NCBI GenBank assembly: GCA_977017575.1
Contig: CDRNVI010000065.1
Location: 248,001-312,000, forward strand
Length of the DNA stretch: 64,000 bases
Reading direction: 5' to 3'
DNA from: Paramoeba atlantica
Taxonomy: Eukaryota > Discosea
The stretch's first letter is position 1. Every line of letters starts with the position of its first letter. The position numbers and the translations under genes are program-made. Below are positions 1-9,120 of the stretch, piece after piece. The notes below the pieces were generated by a model. The model was not told where the DNA came from. It saw nothing but the letters and a program-made list of their open reading frames with translations, and searched no databases.

Positions 1-382
1 AAAATCGATGTTATAACAGCGGACTTGTTGGTCATTTTGCGGCCGCGTGCAGAATCAAAACGTTTTGTTTCACTTGCGGAGGTCAGGTAGGGTACAAAAG
101 CGGTAGTCCTGTATGCCGGAATAAGAAAAAGAATTCCCTGTCTAGTACTAAGAACGATGCTAAACATATCACGTATTAATGATCAAAGACGGAAATTCCA
201 AGGTAACGTGTTGTTCTACGATTATTTTTGTCTTAAACGTCCAGATATTGAATAATGAATATTGTATGCAAGTAGTTTAATTCTCACAGGATATGTACCA
301 TTTATATCCTAGTACAAGCTAAACATCATACCAATATCATATCGGTGGTATGTAGGGGGGACATGTCGCGAAACACCACTTA
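1..382. other. intergenic, no gene seen
   Basis: This stretch lies 3' of the VPS50/54-like gene at the left edge. I see no convincing coding frame, RNA gene or repeat in it. Confidence 0.5.
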
Positions 383-2920
383 CTAGAGAAAAACATCAAA
401 AACTGATATATCTTGATGCCCGCCTTCGCTTAATATCCTTTTCATGTTTGTTGTCTGCCATTCAACAGGATGTAAAGCATCGGTTTTATTACAACAGCAG
501 GCAAGGATGGCAAGGAGCTGAGATTTGGTGTACAAATGATGCCATTGTTCCACCCATTCTAGAATGCCTCTGGCATCTAATCGTACAGCTGACAAGTAAT
601 TCTTCGCAAAAAACATAATTCCGCTTGGAATCGTGTAGTTGAATTCCGTGTATATGAGGTTTTCTTCGTCATCAAGAAGGCTTTCTACGACCCTGGTCTC
701 AACTTGGGTACCCCTCTGCTTGACTACCCCATCTAAAACGCATGTGAAAAAATGAAGAATAGTGCAACGAAGAAAGAGTTGATGTGATTCTTTATTAGGG
801 AATTTGCGTTCCGTCTCCGTGCAACGTTTCCAAATGTCGTGCAGCTTTACTCTCGCACGCCTAAAGTATAAACATTCAGCGCCTTCTTCCCGAAATAGTT
901 TTTTGGGCAGCATTAAAATGCATATACGCTTTAGCACTAGGTTTAGAACTTCCTGTTTCGCATTCCTCATTTCCTTAAGAAGGTTGCGTGCATCTATAGA
1001 TTCTGGAAAATCAAGGACAATCAAATTCTGTTGAACATGAAAACACGTTTCAAATGAGTTGTCAAGGGAGCAAAAAGCATTCAATCGATAAGCAACACCA
1101 TACTGCGTTTCTTCAGAACGTAATGCAGAGTCAGTCTGCCTACAGACACGCATCGGAAAGCTGTGGCTTGAGGGTAGCGAAATATTTGCTGCTTTTTTTG
1201 CATGAACTATGATCTTACGAGCTCTACTTGAAAGTTCTGCATCTTCCTCCACAGACCGTTGCTTTATTGGCGAAAAAAGAAATGAACTCGATTTCTTACG
1301 CACGTAGCACGTGTGCAGTATAAAATAAAACGTGCTACACAGTAATTCCATACCCCCCAAAAGAACTCCTTTCGCAATAAAGGGACAATTTCCAACACAA
1401 TCGCACATATAGTGCGCCAAAGTTGTACCGATTGCGAATGCACTACTTAAGCAACTTAAACCTACAACAAAATTTTCTTGAGTTTCACTTGAGCTTGCAG
1501 GAATATATTTCGTCCAAATCAGTTTCTTCGTTTCTCGCCTCTTTCGCTCCTTTTCGATACCCAATATCTTTAAAAGGGAAAAAATGGTAGATCGTGGATT
1601 GGATTTAATACGCCTATGAAGTTCGTTTTTGAATTGCTGCAGTTTCCAATGTCCCAGTGCTTCGGGCAGTATGACCAATACACTGCTTGGTAGAATATTT
1701 TGAAAACTTTCGTTAGCTAAAGCCCTCCATAAACTTACCTGGTGAAGGACGTGAATTCTCTCATAGAATGTCGAATGTAACATGGTTTCAGCTTCAAGTA
1801 CAAAGGAACGTGCAACCCCTGAAATCTCTTTGGCGTATTCAACACATGACAACACGGCCGAGCCTAGGAAAAGTAAATTGATGGGATCAATAGATGTTTG
1901 TTCACAGCTCTTGTAAGCTTGTAAAAGAGCAGTGACCACTTCTTGAACATAAAGTTTTTTACTTACCTGGATGCACTTGCGTAGCGAGCATATGCACATT
2001 TCGTATTCTTTCTTCTTCTCCGATAAAAACTTTGGTGTTCTAGGATCATAATGCTCGTACCACTGAACTAGTTCTGAAACGTATTTCAAAATTAGGAAAT
2101 ATTTTTCAATTGCAGAACTGCATACCGTAAAGGTGTGCTCAGTAGAAAATTTTAAATTATGATCTTTGAAAGATCTGTCGGACGAAACATTTTCTATATC
2201 TCTGAGAACAGCTTTCAGGGAAGCGTGCAATTTTTTTCCGTAGTCATCGGCGATCGTTTTGCTATGAAAACCTGTTCGTCTGCTCAATAGCCAGAACCAT
2301 GATTGAATACTTTCCTCTTGAAAATCGGAATCGAACAGCAGATCTTCTGGTATTATCGAGGTTTCAACTTGCGAAGCAAGAAACGAATCGGATGTTATAT
2401 GATGCCATTTTAGGGCAATTTCAGTAAGAAATGTCAAGCGCATAATATTAGGCGAAACTTCAAAGTTTTCAAAGAGTGAAATTGCATCTGCGAACTTCCT
2501 TTCACGAATGTTGCGTTCTACTTTTTCTGTAGCATCAACTAAGCGAGTTATGTTTCGCATTACTTCAATAACTCGTCGTGTATTATTTAGCCTACCAGCT
2601 TGCTTTGCTATCTGCTTCTGAAGCGAGGTAAGGAGTTTAACGTGTTCCAGTTGATTTCCAAATTTCACGATAATCTTTCGAATAGATTTTATTTTTTCAA
2701 GCATGTTTTGAACCCCGGACACTACGCTAAGGATTTCAGCCTGTTTTTCAACCATAACCTTTTTTTGATGCTGCTCCACTCGCTTAAGCTGCATTTTCCG
2801 TTTTATGATTATTTGTTCAGGTGTCTCTTCTGAACTGTCGGATATTCCCACGTCCAATATTTCAATGTTTGCAGTAGAAACGCTAGCCAAATCCTCTTGT
2901 AGATCCGCGTTCAGGGTCAT
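383..2920 (-). CDS. VPS50/VPS54-like GARP/EARP tethering subunit
   Basis: The product of about 845 aa fits the VPS50 (syndetin)/VPS54 family, large subunits of the EARP/GARP tethers that recycle endosomal vesicles to the Golgi or plasma membrane. The N-terminal 200 residues are a long helical stretch with an EILSVVSGVQ...QIAKQAGRLNN...ATEKVE pattern like the Vps54_N region. The last 100 residues (NYLSAVRLDARGILEWVEQW, then LLAILACCC) resemble the syndetin C-terminal cargo-binding domain, where a YIKAYYL...WIKEH...KQL pattern is found. The open frame begins at a GTG at 2998; the first in-frame ATG is at 2920 and is taken as the start. The middle is divergent. Family assignment rests on remembered patterns, so VPS50 versus VPS54 is not resolved. 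Confidence 0.6.
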   Translation of the reverse strand: MTLNADLQEDLASVSTANIEILDVGISDSSEETPEQIIIKRKMQLKRVEQHQKKVMVEKQAEILSVVSGVQNMLEKIKSIRKIIVKFGNQLEHVKLLTSLQKQIAKQAGRLNNTRRVIEVMRNITRLVDATEKVERNIRERKFADAISLFENFEVSPNIMRLTFLTEIALKWHHITSDSFLASQVETSIIPEDLLFDSDFQEESIQSWFWLLSRRTGFHSKTIADDYGKKLHASLKAVLRDIENVSSDRSFKDHNLKFSTEHTFTVCSSAIEKYFLILKYVSELVQWYEHYDPRTPKFLSEKKKEYEMCICSLRKCIQVSKKLYVQEVVTALLQAYKSCEQTSIDPINLLFLGSAVLSCVEYAKEISGVARSFVLEAETMLHSTFYERIHVLHQVSLWRALANESFQNILPSSVLVILPEALGHWKLQQFKNELHRRIKSNPRSTIFSLLKILGIEKERKRRETKKLIWTKYIPASSSETQENFVVGLSCLSSAFAIGTTLAHYMCDCVGNCPFIAKGVLLGGMELLCSTFYFILHTCYVRKKSSSFLFSPIKQRSVEEDAELSSRARKIIVHAKKAANISLPSSHSFPMRVCRQTDSALRSEETQYGVAYRLNAFCSLDNSFETCFHVQQNLIVLDFPESIDARNLLKEMRNAKQEVLNLVLKRICILMLPKKLFREEGAECLYFRRARVKLHDIWKRCTETERKFPNKESHQLFLRCTILHFFTCVLDGVVKQRGTQVETRVVESLLDDEENLIYTEFNYTIPSGIMFFAKNYLSAVRLDARGILEWVEQWHHLYTKSQLLAILACCCNKTDALHPVEWQTTNMKRILSEGGHQDISVFDVFL

Positions 2921-2998
2921 TGAATGAATAGGTTCGCAATTCACATTTTCAATATATTGTAAATCATTTAGTGAATTCAATTCTTTTTGGGTCTGCAC

Positions 2999-3541
2999 AT
3001 ATCACTTTACCATAAAATAAGAATAAGATAGGCTTATTACGAGTCGAAGAAATTACGAAGTTGAAGAATAATATGTAAGCTCATTACCACTTGAGTAAAA
3101 TTTTCAACAATTTTAATTTGCTTGAATTCGCAGAAAAAATCATTTCTCTCTAGCAAAACGTACTTTAGTTAGTAAATTAAACTAGTAGGGCTGTGAACTC
3201 CCCTTTAACCCCCTTGACTAGAGAACCACTGTAATCTGTGACCCCCATTAATAAAGACTCTCTGACACCCCCTTTGCCATCTGTGCCTCCCCCTGCCTTC
3301 TACATTGACGACAGGGAAAGAGCGCGAACAATTACTACGTTTTTAAGAGCCGCGTTGAAATCATAGTTCACTGGTACACCAAGATGGGGGGCACGTGGAT
3401 GCAGTAAGACGGAGGCATCTCGAGGTAAAGTATTGAAAAATTAGTTACGACTTATATCCAACTTCATAGGAAAACCTCAACTGATTTATACCATGCGCCA
3501 TCAAACTTAGATGGCAGTTCGGGCCAACGAGCTCAACTGCG
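2999..3541. other. intergenic with a possible solo hAT-type terminus
   Basis: No coding frame is convincing here. Around 3188-3236 the minus strand starts TACAGTGGTTCTC and continues into a G-rich tract. This resembles hAT terminal repeats and the ends of the inverted-repeat elements elsewhere in this window. No partner end was found. Confidence 0.3.
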
Positions 3542-3760
3542 TCAGAAGCCATTTTTCCATACCGATGCATCCTTGCCTCTTGTCGAAGTAAACTCTCGCT
3601 GAACGTGCTTCCATGATTTATCATGCTGGTCTCGATGTACCCATATAGTAACGACACTAAGAGTCAGAAAGCTGAGCGTCACCAGCTGACCACGGTAAGG
3701 ATGACTTGCTGTAAGTTGAATACTTTTGAATGCACGCTGGAAGAAGCTGGAAAATGTCAT
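3542..3760 (-). CDS. hypothetical small single-TM protein (72 aa)
   Basis: An ATG-started frame between the VPS50/54-like gene and a repeat element encodes 72 aa. It has a basic N-terminus (FFQRAFKSIQ) and one hydrophobic segment at about residues 26-42 (LVTLSFLTLSVVTIWV). That layout would suit a small mitochondrial inner-membrane protein. Strand agrees with all neighbours. I do not recognise a family, and chance cannot be excluded at this length. Confidence 0.35.
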   Translation of the reverse strand: MTFSSFFQRAFKSIQLTASHPYRGQLVTLSFLTLSVVTIWVHRDQHDKSWKHVQREFTSTRGKDASVWKNGF

Positions 3761-3851
3761 TATTCCTTTAGATAATACTGATTATTTAGCAAAAGTAATA
3801 CAATTAAAGTAAGAAGCACAAGTAATACAATTAAAGTGGGTATGCCGCATA

Positions 3852-4623
3852 TACACTAACAATCAGCTATAAGCCCCCCCCCCTCGAATTTTGAAAAACA
3901 GGTCTGTTTTTTATCATCCTTTTTTTGAACGTGTAGAGAATTTTACGTAAGTGCGTTTCCCGACGTTTAAACTGGTTTTTCTCGACTCATTAGGGTCGAA
4001 GTATTTTTTGAAAAAAATGAGCCGAACAAATGATTTTTTTTACAAAAATGCTCCCTTTTTTTGATATATTTACCAGGTAAAACCCCATAAATGCAATCAC
4101 TGCAGGAAGAGAAGATTACGCAAAGACAAGCTTAATATCCAATATTCCAACCCCCGCTCTCCAACACCTTGTTCATACAAGAAGGTGTATGTTTTAAGTA
4201 CTCTGAACACATTTTTTTCTCATTGTACATTTTTACCCATTTTCGTACCATTTTTTTTATCAACTTTATATTTTTTAGAGATGGAAGTGGTGGAAGCACC
4301 GCATTTTCGTTCAATAACAAACGAAATGCCCATTGCGAGCATCGTACGCTCCGAGTTGAGGTAACTCGACCTGTGGTTCCTCACCATGGGTATAAAACGG
4401 GTAGTGTCAATGAGAAAAAAAGGGAAAATTTGACTGTACATTGGAAAATGCCATTTTTGACCAATATTTTGAGTGCCAAAAGCGTATATTAAGTTCTTAC
4501 AAAAAACGAAGACCGGCAAAGATAGGCTAGAGATCGAGATCTCTCGTTTGCCGCTGGAATTAAGTCAAACGGACGCGCGACCCAAAAATAAAGGGGGGGG
4601 ACTTATAGCTGAACGATAGTGTA
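3852..4623. mobile_element. non-autonomous inverted-repeat element (MITE-like)
   Basis: The ends are inverted copies of each other. The left end reads TACACTAACAATCAGCTATA then AAG and a C-run; the right end, reversed, reads TACACTATCGTTCAGCTATA then AAG and a C-run. About 30 bp match imperfectly. The 770-bp interior holds only short overlapping ORFs with no recognisable transposase. Both ends begin with TA, but I see no longer target-site duplication. A related single end occurs at 26985-27033 and again in the second duplicate at 43812-43860. Confidence 0.6.
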
Positions 4624-5039
4624 CATGTCCGTTTATGAGCACTGTTTCTTGAAAAAAAGACTAATTTTTTCGCAGAGAATTTTAATACTTCATGTTAAAA
4701 ATGTTAAAAAAACGCAACAACTGCACAAGGCACTAATTGTGAACTTGGAAAATCTCCTTTATGGTTTTTCCGAAGCGAGGTATCCCTCGATGAGGCCCAA
4801 ACAAAACATAAGCTCACTGCGGGGGAATTTGAGCATTTAGGTCGACACCAATGTAGCGATTTCTCCTACCCGACCACAAGCACGAACAGCGTGTTCCGCT
4901 TCTTGATTGTTCCGCTACGGTTTTCGTACAACACCACAACGCCAGGTTGTTGCCCCAACCCTGACCTACGGCCGCAACTTCACCCCTCTCCCCCACCCTC
5001 ATCCCAACCCTTCATCCCCGCTCACAACATTGCGACACC
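4624..5039. other. intergenic, composition shifts to C-rich
   Basis: No gene is supported. From about 4920 the plus strand becomes very C-rich and runs into the GC-rich 3' part of the kinase gene. Confidence 0.4.
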
Positions 5040-6143
5040 TTACCCTCTCTCTCTCCCCTGCCCCCTCCCATACACCCCCCTCAACCACGCCTCCACCCTC
5101 CCCTCCTCCCCCCTCCCCGCCACCACAAACGGGTGCGACAGCAGTGTCTCCGCCGAGGGCCTCTCCCGGGGGTCCGGCGTCAGGCACAGCCCCACGAACG
5201 ACCGCAGCGCCTCCGAGGGCCCCGTCTCCCCCCACCCCACCACCACCCGGGCCTCCGCGATCGCCGCGCTGAGCTCAAAGGCCATCGCCTTGAGGGGGGC
5301 GCCGAAGGGGTAGGCCCCGAGGGCGCACTCCGCGATGGTCACCCCCGCGCTCCACACGTCGCTGGGGTACGAGTACGGGTCCCCGCGGGCCCGCTCGGGG
5401 GACATGTACGGGGTCGACCCCACGGGGGCCAGGGTAAGGTCGAGGCGGCTGGGCTGCACGTAGGCACTGACCCCGAAGTCGGAGATCTTGGTGACCCCGG
5501 TGGGGGAGACGAGCAGGTTGGTGGGTTTGATGTCCCGGTGGACGACTTTTTGGTGGCGCAGGAAGACGAGACCGGAGAGGAGGTGGGCGGCGATGACGGA
5601 GAGCGGGGGTTCGGGGATGGTGGTGGTGTGGTGGTAGATGTCACAGAGGGTGCCGTAGGGCATGTGCTCGAGGAGGATCATGAGGACCCCGTTGCGGAAG
5701 AAGGCCTCGAAGGATTTCACGAGGTGGGGGTGGGGGGGCATGAGGACGACACTGCGGAGTTCGGTTTGGAGGACTTTGCGCATGGCGTCGCGGTCATCGC
5801 TGAAGGTTAGTTGTTTGAGGGCGTATATGGTGCCACTTGCGGGGTGAAGTACTTTGCGGACTTTCGCTTGTGATCCTTCTCCGATAACTTGGCCAATTTT
5901 CAAATCCTCGAATCGTATCTTTTGTGTGGCGCTTTCGGTATCTCTTTTTACGCCATCCCGCTTTACGCGCACTTGGGTATGAGGTGTGGGACTATCCTCC
6001 CCATTTCCTTCTCTAGCTAGCGGGAGATCGATCTGAAGTGTAAGGGTGTCCGTAATCCGTAGTCCGAGGTGAGATTCTGCCTCAGTAGGGCACATACCCT
6101 CCGCTAGTGTCAGTCCCGTAGGTTTTCTTCTTTCTTTTCGCAT
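5040..6143 (-). CDS. protein kinase, MAP2K (STE7)-like
   Basis: A 367-aa Ser/Thr-type kinase. An 80-residue N-terminal tail precedes the kinase domain at about 80-340. Visible landmarks are a glycine loop IGEGSQAKV (about 87-95), the VAIK-type lysine K110 in YALKQL, catalytic loop HRDIKPTN (202-209), DFG (222-224), an activation segment ending APVGSTPYMSPER (239-251), and the conserved Asp262 in SDVWS. The wording DFGVSAYV and VHRDIKPTNLL is typical of MAP kinase kinases. All catalytic residues are present, so it should be active. The start is an ATG with no nearby upstream alternative. The 3' two thirds is far more GC-rich than the 5' part and the neighbouring genes. The exact substrate MAPK cannot be inferred. 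Confidence 0.9.
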   Translation of the reverse strand: MRKERRKPTGLTLAEGMCPTEAESHLGLRITDTLTLQIDLPLAREGNGEDSPTPHTQVRVKRDGVKRDTESATQKIRFEDLKIGQVIGEGSQAKVRKVLHPASGTIYALKQLTFSDDRDAMRKVLQTELRSVVLMPPHPHLVKSFEAFFRNGVLMILLEHMPYGTLCDIYHHTTTIPEPPLSVIAAHLLSGLVFLRHQKVVHRDIKPTNLLVSPTGVTKISDFGVSAYVQPSRLDLTLAPVGSTPYMSPERARGDPYSYPSDVWSAGVTIAECALGAYPFGAPLKAMAFELSAAIAEARVVVGWGETGPSEALRSFVGLCLTPDPRERPSAETLLSHPFVVAGRGEEGRVEAWLRGVYGRGQGRERG

Positions 6144-6425
6144 ACTGAACTATTGTTGCTCTCCGTGCGGCAAAACACGGGATAGTAAAATGGGTGTAAA
6201 ATGTTTGTGTAAATATAGCCAGGTCTTAAAATAGATTAAATATTTGGTACAACCTTTGTTTCTTCCCATAAAAGATTTATTCCCATTACATAGAATATGG
6301 AAAATAGCAAACTAAATTTAAAATTTACCTTCTGCCACTACCAGACCACCTCATTGTTTTGCGTAGAGAAACAATCCAACACGGATAAGCTCACCCAACA
6401 CGTATGGCGCTGCACTCAGAGGCTT

Positions 6426-7589
6426 TTACTTTAGGAGCCTCCGTAGAGTTTCTTTCTGTTCCGCAGAAAAGGATGTTTGGGGCCATTGTACGTTGAATCG
6501 AACTTGCAAATCACCCATTTCACTGGGTACATTTTGAAGGGGCAAACCCTCCCCTTTCATGGTAATGGTTTCATTGTGTGCCGTTATTTTTGATGCGTCC
6601 CTGAATATGTGTATTTCGTGACCGTCTAAATGTGGTAGAATTCGCTGAAAACCAGTTAAGCTCTCGAATAAAGAAAGAGTTTGCATCGCGACCAGATCTT
6701 CTGGCTTAGATTTGTGTCGCGTAAATACTGGATGCTCTGCGTTGATGATTCGCAATATAATATCGCCCGGAAGCGTGTCAGGACTCTCATCTGCTTCGAG
6801 GTCAAAAACGATTTTATATCCGTCCGGAATGCCTTTCTCAATTTCAAATTCGAGCGTGAAATTCGTTTTGTACGTTTTCTTGCCTTTGCAACGAGGACAT
6901 TTTCGCACAATACTTTTACCCATTCCGTGGCAAGATGGACACTGGCTCTGAACTTGTTGTACCATACCAGGTCCAAGACTTACTCTTTGGAGCACAATAC
7001 CCTGTCCCTGACACGTAACGCAGGCCTTAAGGTCATCCGGAGTTTCAGCACCCGTACCTTTACATTCCTTACACACTTTTTGCTTTCTGATCACCACCTC
7101 GTGATTGGCGCCATTGTAAATATCTGTGAGATTAACCATTGCGGCAAGTTGCAAATGAGGCCCATGTGTTGCATCAACGTTCCCCCCAAAAAGTTTTGTC
7201 AATAGATCATGTCCAGGAGTACCCCCGGCCTTTTCTTGTGTTTCAAACATTTTAATACCAGCTTCGCCCTTCATATCGTACACTTTTCTTTTTTTTCGGT
7301 TGGAAAGAATCTCATGAGCTCTTTGAATTTTTGTGTACCTATCACGCGCCTCATCGGTAGTATTATGGTCGGGGTGGTATTTCTTGCTTAACAATCGAAA
7401 CTGCCTTTTAATGTCTTTGACTGAGCTATCTTCTCCTGCATTCAGTTCTAGAACTCCGTAATAATCCGGATCCGTAATTTCTTCCTGATTCTGCGGAGCA
7501 AAGGGCCAGCTGTGCACCCCCAAAATGTTCGAAGCAATAAACGCTATTATGCAGAAAACATGTATTCTAGAGCGTCCATTTGAAATCAT
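6426..7589 (-). CDS. ER-type DnaJ (type I, Scj1/ERdj3-like) co-chaperone
   Basis: A 387-aa J-protein. Residues 1-27 form a signal peptide (hydrophobic VFCIIAFIASNILGV), so it should enter the ER. The J domain spans about 41-107 with HPD at 72-74. A short linker follows, then a cysteine-rich zinc domain at 173-238 with four CxxC repeats (CKECKGTG, CVTCQGQG, CPSCHGMG, CPRCKGKK). The C-terminal substrate-binding domain completes a canonical type I architecture. Its expected role is to stimulate BiP ATPase and deliver unfolded clients. No KDEL-like tail is present. The fourth zinc repeat deviates at its last glycine (CKGKK). Starts at an ATG. Confidence 0.92.
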   Translation of the reverse strand: MISNGRSRIHVFCIIAFIASNILGVHSWPFAPQNQEEITDPDYYGVLELNAGEDSSVKDIKRQFRLLSKKYHPDHNTTDEARDRYTKIQRAHEILSNRKKRKVYDMKGEAGIKMFETQEKAGGTPGHDLLTKLFGGNVDATHGPHLQLAAMVNLTDIYNGANHEVVIRKQKVCKECKGTGAETPDDLKACVTCQGQGIVLQRVSLGPGMVQQVQSQCPSCHGMGKSIVRKCPRCKGKKTYKTNFTLEFEIEKGIPDGYKIVFDLEADESPDTLPGDIILRIINAEHPVFTRHKSKPEDLVAMQTLSLFESLTGFQRILPHLDGHEIHIFRDASKITAHNETITMKGEGLPLQNVPSEMGDLQVRFNVQWPQTSFSAEQKETLRRLLK

Positions 7590-7754
7590 GATATCTTAAA
7601 TACCGTGGAGTAAAAACGTGAAAAGTTCTGCGGACGAGAAGAATGTTACGATTAGAAATACAAGTGTAATTGTTAAACCTTAAACTTCAATACACATGCC
7701 CGACACTTTAGTATCAAAATCTATAGTGATGTAAGTGTAATGTACCGCGAATTT

Positions 7755-8678
7755 TTACCCAAGCTTTCCTTCGACATTAAAATGTAAATTGTATTGTCCG
7801 AGGAGATTGTAGTCTAAGCAATATCCCAGATAAGCCTCTTGATGAAGCACGAAAATAAAAAATAATACCGACTGTGGAGCATTTCGTTTCATATTAATGA
7901 CACTCTCTTCCCCTTTTTTACTGCTATGCCGGTCTTCGTAAATGAAGCGGTTAGAAATTTCCCAACAGTGGTTCAGGAGAGCACATTTAAGATTACTACA
8001 TTCAGCAGAAAGCCTAGTATGTGATCGAACCTTAATATCTACAGTAACGTAAAGCGGTGGTAAATCCGAAGAAGCATGAGGAGGCAGTGTTTTTTCTAGC
8101 CAATGGATCATGGCGAGCGCCTCACTTATGACACTATAGCTCGTATGTAGAATTTCGCTCACTTTGGAGCGACAAATGTGGGTCACAGGATAAATATGGT
8201 ATACATTGCGAGGATGTAATTTCCTTTTGCGAATCCAGGTCCAGACTGCGAAAGGCGCTGATAATCCAAAAGGAAAGCCATTGGTGCTGGATGTATCACT
8301 TGTGATGCCTTGAGTGTCATCATTCGAAGTTTTTATCATTCCCATCGTTTCCAATTTTTCATCATTCATATCGTCTCTGCCTGGAGGACGGGTTTCTATT
8401 CGTGCAAAAAGATAGCCCCGCACACTCGGAGCTACAATGCGTCTCGCCTTTCTCACGTGTTTTTCACTTTTGCGCCTTTGGATATCTTGTAATTCTATAA
8501 GTTCATTGAGAAAAGATTCCAAAAGCGATGCTGAACTGCTGGGCACTATTTGATCAGAACTAGAGGCATGTGAAACAGAATTAAGGCATTCTTCCACGAT
8601 CTGTTCACATTCTTTTCTCGCCAAGCCTTCATTTCTTGGATGAATGGAACAGAGAATTCCGCCAGAACCCTTTCTCAT
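7755..8678 (-). CDS. TAN1/THUMPD1-like tRNA acetylation adaptor
   Basis: A 307-aa protein resembling TAN1/THUMPD1, the THUMP-domain partner of the NAT10/Kre33 acetyltransferase that makes ac4C12 in tRNA-Ser and tRNA-Leu. Supporting features are the opening GGILCSIHPRNEGLARKE (residues 6-23), the family-typical basic PVTHIC stretch at about 164-169 after RKRKLHPRNVY, and a THUMP-like ending (YVTVDIKVRSH, about 210-220). The middle has a low-complexity insertion (about 100-135). A pyrimidine tract and AG lie 11 nt before the ATG. Assignment is by remembered family patterns and is fairly but not fully secure. Confidence 0.62.
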   Translation of the reverse strand: MRKGSGGILCSIHPRNEGLARKECEQIVEECLNSVSHASSSDQIVPSSSASLLESFLNELIELQDIQRRKSEKHVRKARRIVAPSVRGYLFARIETRPPGRDDMNDEKLETMGMIKTSNDDTQGITSDTSSTNGFPFGLSAPFAVWTWIRKRKLHPRNVYHIYPVTHICRSKVSEILHTSYSVISEALAMIHWLEKTLPPHASSDLPPLYVTVDIKVRSHTRLSAECSNLKCALLNHCWEISNRFIYEDRHSSKKGEESVINMKRNAPQSVLFFIFVLHQEAYLGYCLDYNLLGQYNLHFNVEGKLG

Positions 8679-8688
8679 TTAAGATGTG

Positions 8689-8699
8689 CTAAAAAACCC
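8689..8699 (-). promoter_or_regulatory. candidate trans-splice acceptor for the TAN1-like gene
   Basis: On the minus strand a TTTTTT run followed by AG ends 10 nt before the ATG at 8678. This would give a very short 5' UTR. It is a sequence match to the acceptor rule only; the splice itself is inferred. Confidence 0.4.
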
Positions 8700-9120
8700 T
8701 AATTACATTGAAAATCAACAACGTAAACACCCTGTGATAGTTATGCTAAAGTCTGGAAATCGAGAACGTAACTTGTAAATTATTTGAGATGTAAACACTT
8801 TTTGAATGCTAATTTTCAGAGCACGTCTATATTATTTTTTGCTTGAAACCGGAAAAAACAAGAGTATTCAGTATACTCATAGACATATTCATACGTATAC
8901 TGTTTACATACTGTACGTGCACTGTACGATACAGTGTATCCAGTACATGTATGACGACTCACCCGAAGGAAAAAATCACAGTAACGCAGGGGAAAAAGGG
9001 GCAACGTTTCCTTGGTTGCTTACTCTCACAATACATAAACATGTATTGTTGTGTCAATAATATGTCTTGTATAAATAATACAGAAGGGTTGGATAATGTG
9101 CTCAAAGCCTTTCCCCAACA
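8700..9120. other. intergenic with a small perfect hairpin
   Basis: No gene is supported. At 8920-8936 there is a 7-bp stem (CACTGTA/TACAGTG) with a 3-nt loop inside a stretch dense in TGTA/TACA steps. It lies about 185 nt 3' of the zinc transporter stop. Confidence 0.4.

Noticed and set aside
3445-3657. 70-codon frame overlapping the 72-aa hypothetical
   Set aside because: Begins at GTG and overlaps an ATG-started frame with a better membrane-protein profile.
4132-4519. Three overlapping frames of 62-107 codons inside the 3.85-4.62 kb element
   Set aside because: They lie within a non-autonomous repeat and show no transposase or other family content.
5133-5810. 225-codon plus-strand frame antisense to the kinase
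   Set aside because: Caused by the high GC of the kinase 3' part, which removes stop codons in all frames. The kinase motifs on the minus strand are decisive.
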